From Pseudomonas sp. (GTDB lineage Bacteria > Pseudomonadota > Gammaproteobacteria > Pseudomonadales > Pseudomonadaceae): 5,452 bases of DNA. The translations under genes were made by a program, and so were the position numbers. The stretch covers positions 1-5,452 of the forward strand of contig SKFV01000159.1 of NCBI GenBank assembly GCA_007117785.1. Reading direction: 5' to 3'. Below the pieces are notes generated by a model. The model was given only the letters and a program-made list of their open reading frames with translations. It was not told where the DNA came from and did not search any database. The first letter of the stretch is position 1; every line of letters starts with the position of its first letter. Below, piece after piece: positions 1 through 4,373 of this stretch.

Positions 1-144
1 ATGAAGCGCCAGGCGGGTGCCTGTTTTGCCTTCCAGCCGGAGCGCGCGGACAGCGCTATGCGCATGATCGGCAGCACGCGTTCTGATGTACGACATCCGG
101 GTAACTTGCTCGCCGAATACGGCCCGCCGGTGGTCAATGTCTGA
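1..144 (+). CDS. C-terminal fragment of an unrecognised protein
   Basis: An open frame runs from the first base of the window to a TGA stop at 142-144 and gives 47 residues ending LLAEYGPPVVNV. The window happens to begin with ATG, but I take this to be the tail of a longer gene entering from the left, because no upstream sequence is available to show a start site. The last 8 nt overlap the ATG of the following CIA30-domain gene (the sequence AATGTCTGA holds both the start and the stop), an arrangement typical of translationally coupled genes in one operon. I see no membrane segment or metal-binding motif in the visible part and do not recognise the family. That it is coding rests on the open frame and the tight overlap, so confidence is moderate. 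Confidence 0.5.
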   Translation: MKRQAGACFAFQPERADSAMRMIGSTRSDVRHPGNLLAEYGPPVVNV

Positions 145-664
145 GACTCCCTTGACCATGCCAGCAGGCATTACGGAACAGCATACCCTGGGCCAGGTTC
201 AGCTGGACCAGCCGCACGACTGGCAGCTGGTCAGTGATCAGGTCATGGGCGGGCGCTCGCAAGGTAGCCTCGAGGTGCTCAAGCGTGACGGACAGCCCTG
301 CGTGTGTCTGAGTGGCGTAATCAGCCTGGAGAACAATGGTGGCTTTGTACAGATCAAGACGCAGCTGCCGTCAGGGGTGAATGCCGGCAGGTATCGCGGC
401 ATCTATATCCAGTTGCTGGGTAGTGGGCATGCCGTCGATTTACGTCTCAAGACCACTGCGCTGAAACACCCCTGGCAGTCATTTCGCATGGCCGTTCAAC
501 CGCAGGAGCAGTGGCAGACCTGGTGGTTGCCTTTCAGCGATTTTCAGCCACATCGCACCGATGCCGGCTTTGACCCGGCGCAACTGCGCAGTCTGGGCGT
601 TGTCGCCATCGGCGAAGAAATGCGCGTGGATGTGTGCGTAGCGGCCTGGGGGCTATACCGCTAG
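137..664 (+). CDS. CIA30-family protein (complex I intermediate-associated protein 30 domain)
   Basis: The 175-residue product is essentially one CIA30 domain, a galactose-binding-like beta-sandwich named after a mitochondrial complex I assembly factor. Hallmarks are visible: W29 followed by DQVMGGRSQG at residues 34-43, ENNGGF at 65-70, and WWLPFSDFQP at about 129-138, matching the family's W-x-x-v-x-LPF-x-x-F signature. There is no signal peptide or membrane segment, so the protein should be cytoplasmic. The bacterial role is not established, and complex I assembly should not be assumed. I chose the ATG at 137 because it overlaps the upstream stop in the usual coupled manner; an open reading from ATG 86 would add 17 residues unlike the family, and ATG 158 is a further possibility. 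No strong Shine-Dalgarno is seen. The stop TAG at 662-664 takes its final G from the adjacent palindromic element. Confidence 0.85.
   Translation: MSETPLTMPAGITEQHTLGQVQLDQPHDWQLVSDQVMGGRSQGSLEVLKRDGQPCVCLSGVISLENNGGFVQIKTQLPSGVNAGRYRGIYIQLLGSGHAVDLRLKTTALKHPWQSFRMAVQPQEQWQTWWLPFSDFQPHRTDAGFDPAQLRSLGVVAIGEEMRVDVCVAAWGLYR
661..663. repeat. Left copy of putative 3-bp target-site duplication (CTA)
   Basis: CTA immediately precedes the left terminal inverted repeat and is repeated at 820-822 immediately after the right one. T and A of this copy are the first two bases of the TAG stop of the CIA30-domain gene. A 3-bp match could occur by chance (about 1 in 64), but here it coincides with the exact ends of the inverted repeats. 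Confidence 0.6.
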
Positions 665-819
665 GAGCCTCTGAAAAACTACCTGCGTTGTCGCAGCGGC
701 GTTAAAAACAGCCTCGTGCGCGAGTCCGATCAAAATGCTCATTTACAACTCGTAAACTGCGCTTTTTCGGCTGTTTTTGCCTTGCTGCACCTGCCTCGCC
801 TACGTTTTTTAGAGGCTCC
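664..819. mobile_element. 156-bp palindromic MITE-like element
   Basis: A non-coding element is bounded by 16-bp terminal inverted repeats, 664-679 and 804-819, that match at 15 of 16 positions (GGAGCCTCTGAAAAAC against GGAGCCTCTAAAAAAC on the opposite strand). The interior continues as an imperfect palindrome: GCAGC at 693-697 with GCTGC at 784-788, AAAAACAGCC at 704-713 with GGCTGTTTTT at 769-778, and a small central hairpin TTTAC/GTAAA at 742-756. A CTA trinucleotide sits directly outside each end (661-663 and 820-822), as expected of a 3-bp target-site duplication. There is no transposase, so it would have to be mobilised in trans. It resembles palindromic repeats I recall as common in pseudomonads, but I cannot name the family. 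It lies tail-to-tail between two genes, where its transcript could fold into a long hairpin from either direction. Confidence 0.8.
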
Positions 820-822
820 CTA
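820..822. repeat. Right copy of putative 3-bp target-site duplication (CTA)
   Basis: CTA directly follows the right terminal inverted repeat. Removing 664-822 joins 663 to 823 and recreates a clean TAA stop for the CIA30-domain gene, which supports reading this as the duplicated target. Confidence 0.6.
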
Positions 823-825
823 ATT

Positions 826-1662
826 TCAGGTGCGTTCGATACGGTCCGGCAAAATACGGATCTGACCCTGCTTCATCAGCCCGCCAATGGCTTTCTTGAA
901 GTTGCTTTTGCTGACCCCGAACTGGCGGCTGATCGCCTCTGGCGGGCTCTTGTCACTGAGGCCGAGTACCCCGGCATTGGCGTCCAGATGCTGCAGAATC
1001 TGCGCTTGCAAGGCATCAGCCGCCGCCTCGCCAATCGGTTGCAGGGTCAGGTTAATCTTGCCGTCCGGGCGTAATTCACGAATATAACCCTGCTCGCGCT
1101 TGCCCTTGCGCAGAAACTTGAACGCCTCATTCTTGTGGATCAAGCCCCAGTGCAGGCCGTTGATGATCGCCTTGAACCCCAGGTCGGTCTGCTCCACGAC
1201 CAGCAGATCCACCGCCTCACCGACCTTGTAGGTGGCGGGCTGGTGATCCAGATGGCGGTCCAGCTTGGCCGTTGCGGTAATCCGTCGTGTGTGCCGGTCC
1301 AGATAGAGAAAGACCACCACATAATCGCCGGTGCTTAACGGCTTCTTGGACTCTGAATAGGGCAGTAGCAAATCTTTCGGCAGGCCCCAGTCGAGGAAAA
1401 TACCCGCCTGGTTACTGTCGATAACTTTCAGGCTGGCAAACTCGCCGACCATGGCCTTGGGCGTTTCCGTGGTGGCGATCAGTTTGTCGCTGCTGTCCAG
1501 GTAGACAAACACATTCAGCCAGTCGCCGGCTTCACTGGGTGTGTCTTTGGGAATGTAGCGGTTGGGCAACAGAATCTCGCCATCGGTGCCACCGTCCAGA
1601 TAGAGACCGAAGTCGGTATGTTTCAATACTTCCAGACTGTTGTACCGCCCAATTGCTGCCAT
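826..1662 (-). CDS. cvfB: CvfB-type S1-like RNA-binding protein
   Basis: The 278-residue product matches the CvfB/YitL architecture in both length and domain order. Three S1-like beta-barrel modules lie at about residues 5-65, 70-135 and 145-210; the first two end in similar strands, VFVYLDSSDKLIATTE and VVVFLYLDRHTRRITATAK. A winged-helix domain follows at about 215-278, with the helix-turn-helix EAISRQFGVSKSNFKKAIGGLMKQG at 242-266. CvfB proteins bind RNA; in Staphylococcus the homologue influences virulence and regulator expression. In Gram-negatives the role is undefined, and the C-terminal domain sometimes leads to an inaccurate label of transcription regulator. It is cytoplasmic, with no signal or membrane segments. 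The start ATG (1660-1662) has a weak AGGG about 8 nt upstream. The stop TGA (complement of 826-828) now lies just beyond the palindromic element. The gene is divergent from the spermidine-synthase-like gene. Confidence 0.88.
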   Translation of the reverse strand: MAAIGRYNSLEVLKHTDFGLYLDGGTDGEILLPNRYIPKDTPSEAGDWLNVFVYLDSSDKLIATTETPKAMVGEFASLKVIDSNQAGIFLDWGLPKDLLLPYSESKKPLSTGDYVVVFLYLDRHTRRITATAKLDRHLDHQPATYKVGEAVDLLVVEQTDLGFKAIINGLHWGLIHKNEAFKFLRKGKREQGYIRELRPDGKINLTLQPIGEAAADALQAQILQHLDANAGVLGLSDKSPPEAISRQFGVSKSNFKKAIGGLMKQGQIRILPDRIERT

Positions 1663-1789
1663 TGCCTAAACCCTGTGATGTTGATGACGGCTATTGTAGC
1701 AGCAGTCTTGCCTGCTGCCGTTGCTCGCAATGGCAACACCTGCCTTGAGTCCGGCATAATGCCGGTCCATGTCTTCCGGTTGCCTTGCC
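1663..1789. promoter_or_regulatory. Divergent intergenic region with inverted repeats and candidate -10 boxes
   Basis: This 127-bp gap must carry the start signals of both cvfB (minus) and the spermidine-synthase-like gene (plus). For cvfB, the minus-strand hexamer TACAAT at 1693-1698 is a good -10 match, but the sequence 17 nt further upstream (ACGGCA) is a poor -35. On the plus strand, CATAAT at 1755-1760 could be a -10 and would give a leader of about 20 nt before ATG 1790, again without a convincing -35. Inverted repeats are GCAGCAG/CTGCTGC at 1699-1718, GTTGC/GCAAC at 1720-1737, and the palindrome CCGGCATAATGCCGG at 1751-1765. The exact promoters are uncertain. Confidence 0.4.
1751..1765. 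repeat. 15-bp perfect palindrome overlapping a candidate -10 box
   Basis: CCGGCATAATGCCGG has 7-bp arms around a single central A and contains the plus-strand hexamer CATAAT. A site placed over a -10 could be an operator, or the start of the leader hairpin. No regulator can be assigned from the sequence, and short GC-rich palindromes of this size also occur by chance. Confidence 0.35.
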
Positions 1790-2476
1790 ATGAAACGCCA
1801 TATCCTGCTCGATACCGCCCCGATCCCTGGTCAGGCTGAAGCACTGTGCCTGTTCGAGTATGGCGAGGACTTTGTGATCAAGTTACAGAGCGGCAAGGGC
1901 GGGCAATTGATGAATAGCCGCATGCATGGCTCGGAAGATGCGCTGGCGGCGATACCTTGCGGAAAAATCGCTGGCCGAGCAGCAGCGCGGGTGCTGATCG
2001 GTGGCCTTGGCATGGGCTTTACTTTGGCGGCGGCGCTGAAAGCGCTGGGGCCGGATGCCGAAGTGCTGGTGGCCGAGCTGGTGCCCGGCGTGATCGAGTG
2101 GAACCGGGGTGCCCTGGGTGCCAAGGCCGGATTCCCGCTGCAGGACCAGCGCACGCAAGTGCATAACGAGGATGTTGCCAAGGTGCTGCAAGCTGACGCT
2201 CAGGGTTTCGATGCCATCATGCTGGATATCGATAACGGCCCCGAGGGGCTGACCCACAGCAACAATAACTGGCTTTACTCACTGGCCGGACTCTCTGCCT
2301 GTGCACGCGCTTTGCGGCCCAAGGGGCAACTGGCCACCTGGTCCGCCACGGCCGACCGCCCATTCGCCAATCGCCTGGCCAAGGCTGGCTTTGCCGTGAA
2401 AGAGGAGCAGGTCTATGCGCATGGCAATCGCGGTGCCCGGCATACTATCTGGACGTGCACCCTGAATGCGGGCTGA
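1790..2476 (+). CDS. Spermidine-synthase-like protein (Rossmann/SAM-dependent fold)
   Basis: The 228-residue product resembles the conserved pseudomonad proteins labelled spermidine synthase-like. Counting from ATG 1790, a nucleotide-binding loop VLIGGLGMGFT spans residues 68-78 (GGLGMG at 71-76), an acidic residue ends strand beta-2 (E96 in VAELVPGVIEWN), and LDIDNGPEGL at 145-154 lies where SpeE has its D-x-x-DP-x-GP active-site segment; W161-Y163 follows as in the family's FY position. The N-terminal beta domain of true SpeE is much reduced and the DP is replaced by DN, so aminopropyl transfer to putrescine is doubtful; a methyltransferase or an unassigned SAM-dependent role is as likely. 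It is cytoplasmic. I prefer ATG 1790 (MKRHILLD) over ATG 1769, because homologues as I recall them begin this way; neither start has a clear Shine-Dalgarno. yajD follows after 35 nt on the same strand. Confidence 0.8.
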   Translation: MKRHILLDTAPIPGQAEALCLFEYGEDFVIKLQSGKGGQLMNSRMHGSEDALAAIPCGKIAGRAAARVLIGGLGMGFTLAAALKALGPDAEVLVAELVPGVIEWNRGALGAKAGFPLQDQRTQVHNEDVAKVLQADAQGFDAIMLDIDNGPEGLTHSNNNWLYSLAGLSACARALRPKGQLATWSATADRPFANRLAKAGFAVKEEQVYAHGNRGARHTIWTCTLNAG

Positions 2477-2500
2477 AGCGCTACACTCTAATCAGGCGCG

Positions 2501-2506
2501 AGGAGG
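2501..2506 (+). promoter_or_regulatory. Strong Shine-Dalgarno AGGAGG for yajD
   Basis: AGGAGG lies 5 nt before ATG 2512 and is the clearest ribosome-binding site in the window. It decides the start: the longer reading from ATG 2455 would run through the end of the upstream gene and place this site inside the protein. Confidence 0.85.
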
Positions 2507-2511
2507 TAGCT

Positions 2512-2853
2512 ATGGGGAACAATGACAACCGGCAGGCCAGGGAGCAGGGCTACCGCGAGAAAGCGTTGAAAATGTATCCCTGGATCTGTGGCCGCTGTGC
2601 CCGCGAGTTCAGCGGCAAGCGCCTGAGTGAGCTTACCGTGCATCACCGCGATCACAACCACGACAATAACCCGGAAAATGGCTCCAACTGGGAGCTGTTG
2701 TGTCTGTATTGTCACGATAATGAACATGCACGCTATACCGACCAGCAATACTTTGCCGAGGGTTCAACCGCAACGCCCAAGGGCAAGAAGGCTACCCACA
2801 AGGCGTTGGAAGGGCTGGCGGCCTTACTGGGCAGGGGCGATGATTCACGCTAG
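2512..2853 (+). CDS. yajD: HNH nuclease family protein YajD
   Basis: The 113-residue product matches E. coli YajD closely through its core, including GYREKALKMYPWICGRC, ELTVHHRDHNHDNNPENGSN and WELLCLYCHDNEH. The HNH fold is complete. Zinc-knuckle cysteines are C26 and C29 (CGRC) paired with C64 and C67 (CLYC). The catalytic H-N-H candidates are H44/H45, N59 and H68 or H72. Such proteins are metal-dependent DNA-cutting enzymes by fold; the target and physiological role of YajD are not known to me. The C-terminal 35 residues are basic and low in complexity (PKGKKATHK) and diverge from E. coli, as is usual for this family. The gene lies 35 nt downstream of the spermidine-synthase-like gene and may be cotranscribed with it. 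It is a single-domain chromosomal protein, with no neighbouring methylase or toxin partner. Confidence 0.9.
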   Translation: MGNNDNRQAREQGYREKALKMYPWICGRCAREFSGKRLSELTVHHRDHNHDNNPENGSNWELLCLYCHDNEHARYTDQQYFAEGSTATPKGKKATHKALEGLAALLGRGDDSR

Positions 2854-2943
2854 CTATCAGCGCGAAGACTCTGCTACTCGTCAAGTTGCATCAGTAAAGT
2901 CCACTTTGTCGAGCTAACCAACCATCTTTGATAGACGCACCCT

Positions 2944-4056
2944 ATGCAACTGCTTCGCTTCGTCTACTCCCGGCTTACCGAAGACCTTTTGTTGCTGGCG
3001 TTGCTGCTTGGTTTTGCCCTGCTGGCGGTCTTTACTTCGATTGAGTGGCAGCAACTGCCCGGGCTGGTTGATTGGCATACCATCGCCATTCTGGCTGGAT
3101 TGATGGTGCTTAGTCGTGGTTTGGAAGACAGTGGCGCTCTGGTGCGAGTAGGGCACTGGCTGCTCGGCCATATGCATACCGAGAGGCAACTGGCGCTGGC
3201 AATAGTGCTCTTTGCCGCCCTGTTGTCCGCGGTGATTACCAATGATGTAGCTCTGTTTATTGTGGTGCCATTGACCTTGAGCCTGAGTCGGCTGGCCAGC
3301 CTGCCGGTGGGGCGGCTGATTATTTTTCAGGCCCTGGCGGTGAACGCTGGATCAGCCGTCAGCCCCATTGGTAATCCGCAGAACCTCTATCTCTGGCAGC
3401 GCTCGGGTGACAGCTTTTTCACTTTTATGGGGCAGATGCTGCCGATTGCCGCCTGGATTCTGGTGGCGTTGCTGCTGTTGACGGCCTTGGCATTTACCGG
3501 TCGCCGTGTGGATATTCATATTCACGCAGGTTCTCATCCGGTTCGCCGGGAGCTGTTACGTGTCTCTCTGATGTGTTTTCCACTGTTTTTGCTGCTGGTG
3601 GAGTGGGGATTGATCAGTATTGCCGTGGCTGGAGTACTGGCACTTTATATGCTGTTCTGGCGGCGGGTGTTACAAGGCGTGGATTGGCTGATTCTGCTGA
3701 TCTTCGTACTGATGTTTATCAACCTGGGCTTGCTCGCGCGGTTGCCTTTCATGCCGCCGCTGGTGGATACCTTGCTGGCATTGCCGGGAGCAGAAATTAC
3801 CGGCGCTGTAGCCCTGTCACAAGTCATCTCCAATGTCCCGGCGACCATCTTTTTGGCTGAGTTCTCAGATCACTGGTATGCCTTGGCCTGGGGTGCCAAT
3901 GTCGGTGGCTTTGGGTTGGTAATTGGCTCGCTGGCCAATCTGATTGCACTGCGCCTGGGCCGCCAGCCGGGCTTGTGGTTGCCATTTCATGGTTGGTCGG
4001 TTGTGATGTTGTTGGCCAGCCTATTGGGCGTCTTCATGTTACGCACAATACTTTAG
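2944..4056 (+). CDS. ybiR: YbiR-like inner-membrane transporter (ArsB/CitMHS/SLC13 superfamily)
   Basis: The 370-residue polytopic protein aligns over its full length with E. coli YbiR (about 370 residues), including DWHTIAILAGLMVLSRGLE, LLSAVITNDVALFIVVPLT and FQALAVNAGSAVSPIGNPQN. About 10-11 hydrophobic segments are visible. The ion-transporter superfamily's pseudo-twofold layout shows as paired re-entrant motifs: SAVITNDVAL (95-104) with NAGSAVSPIGNPQN (134-147), then SQVISNVPATIF (292-303) with NVGGFGLVIGSLANLIA (319-335). Members move anions or exchange ions across the inner membrane; the substrate of YbiR is unknown, and arsenite or citrate should not be assumed. ATG 2944 is the first possible start, since an in-frame TAG lies at 2932-2934, and it matches the YbiR N-terminal length. 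No Shine-Dalgarno is visible before it, which is unusual. The 90-bp gap after yajD suggests its own promoter, but I cannot identify one. Confidence 0.88.
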   Translation: MQLLRFVYSRLTEDLLLLALLLGFALLAVFTSIEWQQLPGLVDWHTIAILAGLMVLSRGLEDSGALVRVGHWLLGHMHTERQLALAIVLFAALLSAVITNDVALFIVVPLTLSLSRLASLPVGRLIIFQALAVNAGSAVSPIGNPQNLYLWQRSGDSFFTFMGQMLPIAAWILVALLLLTALAFTGRRVDIHIHAGSHPVRRELLRVSLMCFPLFLLLVEWGLISIAVAGVLALYMLFWRRVLQGVDWLILLIFVLMFINLGLLARLPFMPPLVDTLLALPGAEITGAVALSQVISNVPATIFLAEFSDHWYALAWGANVGGFGLVIGSLANLIALRLGRQPGLWLPFHGWSVVMLLASLLGVFMLRTIL

Positions 4057-4181
4057 GGGAGTGGTGGCCCAGTAGGGTGTAAGCGGGGTTTCGTGAAGCG
4101 CAGCTTCGCGCCGCCGTAACGACCAGAATCTGTGATTCTGGGCTGGAATAGTCCGATGAGGTCCGGCATGACCGGAGGGAA
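4057..4181. other. Non-coding gap with three consecutive hairpins and a tRNA 3'-end copy
   Basis: There is no plausible gene between ybiR and the tRNA. The stretch holds three short hairpins: 4092-4110 (8-bp stem with one GT pair, loop GCA), 4123-4141 (perfect 8-bp stem CCAGAATC/GATTCTGG, loop TGT) and 4162-4176 (5-bp stem TCCGG/CCGGA). None has a following T-run on either strand, so none is a canonical intrinsic terminator, although one could still end ybiR or tRNA transcripts. The left edge carries a near-copy of the tRNA 3' end. The first hairpin, with GCGG/CCGC flanks at 4083-4086 and 4111-4114, may be a REP-type repeat. Confidence 0.6.
4062..4076. repeat. Partial duplicate of the tRNA-Ile2 3' end (att-like repeat, distal copy)
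   Basis: TGGTGGCCCAGTAGG equals the tRNA 3' segment at 4182-4197 (TGGTGGGCCCAGTAGG) except for one missing G in the G-run. On the minus strand both read from the T-stem through the acceptor stem to CCA. The distal copy lies 120 bp from the tRNA's own 3' end, on the downstream side of the tRNA. Tyrosine-recombinase elements leave such copies when they integrate into the 3' end of a tRNA gene. A decayed tandem tRNA is the alternative. Confidence 0.55.
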
Positions 4182-4258
4182 TGGTGGGCCCAGTAGGACT
4201 TGAACCTACGACCAAGCGATTATGAGTCGCCTGCTCTGACCAACTGAGCTATAGGCCC
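4182..4258 (-). tRNA. tRNA-Ile2 (anticodon CAU, read as lysidine-AU)
   Basis: The minus strand folds into a full cloverleaf with an encoded CCA end. The acceptor stem is GGGCCTA with TGGGCCC (one GT pair), the anticodon stem GGCGA/TCGCT encloses the loop CTCATAA, and the T-arm is GTAGG-TTCAAGT-CCTAC. The anticodon is CAT, which naive calling reads as Met. However, the anticodon arm and its neighbourhood (AGCAGGCGACTCATAATCGC) are those of E. coli ileX-type tRNA-Ile2, whose C34 is changed to lysidine by TilS so that it reads the rare codon AUA. It lies downstream of rpoD in the same orientation but behind a terminator, and it has its own promoter. Without the CCA the gene spans 4185-4258. Confidence 0.93.
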
Positions 4259-4280
4259 AAAGATAGAACTAACGCCGCGG

Positions 4281-4309
4281 ATTATACGTATTGCGGCGGC
4301 GGCTGACCA
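4281..4309 (-). promoter_or_regulatory. Sigma-70 promoter of tRNA-Ile2 with GC-rich discriminator
   Basis: On the minus strand a perfect -10 TATAAT (4281-4286) is separated by 17 nt from a -35 TGGTCA (4304-4309), which matches TTGACA at 4 of 6 positions. The eight bases after the -10 are CCGCGGCG, a GC-rich discriminator of the kind found in stringently controlled stable-RNA promoters. Initiation near 4274 would leave a leader of about 16 nt to the mature 5' end at 4258. CGCCGC (4273-4278) and GCGGCG (4293-4298) form an inverted repeat around the -10, possibly by chance in this GC-rich run. Confidence 0.7.
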
Positions 4310-4326
4310 TAGTTATGCATTCGGGA

Positions 4327-4357
4327 AATAAAAACGCCCGGCAAAGCCGGGCGTTTT
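4327..4357 (-). terminator. Intrinsic terminator of rpoD
   Basis: Just past the rpoD stop, CGCCCGGC (4335-4342) and GCCGGGCG (4346-4353) form a perfect 8-bp stem with a 3-nt loop, extended by AAAA/TTTT (4331-4334 and 4354-4357). On the minus strand the hairpin is followed by TTTTTATTT, giving a textbook rho-independent terminator. It lies 16 nt beyond the stop codon and separates rpoD from the tRNA promoter. Confidence 0.92.
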
Positions 4358-4373
4358 CGTTACTGCTGTGCGC

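Noticed and set aside
86..136. Upstream ATG 86 as the start of the CIA30-domain gene
   Set aside because: It would overlap the upstream gene by 59 nt, and the added residues are not part of the domain. ATG 137 gives a standard coupled overlap.
1618..1844. Short open frames on both strands across the cvfB start and the divergent gap
   Set aside because: They straddle the cvfB 5' end and the promoter region, overlap one another and lack start signals.
1831..2257. Two minus-strand open frames (116 and 124 codons) opposite the spermidine-synthase-like gene
   Set aside because: They overlap a confidently identified gene on the other strand, overlap each other in different frames, and their translations look like no protein family.
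2455..2511. N-terminal extension of yajD from ATG 2455
   Set aside because: It overlaps the end of the preceding gene, has no homology to YajD, and the AGGAGG at 2501-2506 points clearly to ATG 2512.
2512..2853. HNH protein as part of a restriction, defence or homing-endonuclease system
   Set aside because: It matches the chromosomal YajD family, with no methyltransferase of restriction type, intron or phage packaging genes nearby. The adjacent Rossmann-fold protein is spermidine-synthase-like, not a DNA methylase.
2906..2934. Candidate ybiR promoter TTGTCG - 17 nt - TGATAG
   Set aside because: The -35 matches at 4 of 6 positions but the -10 at only 2 of 6. Initiation would fall about 3 nt before the ATG, implying a nearly leaderless message without other support.
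2944..4056. Arsenite efflux (ArsB) or citrate transporter identity for the membrane protein
   Set aside because: It shares the superfamily motifs but matches YbiR over its full length. There are no ars or citrate-pathway genes nearby, so the substrate is left open.
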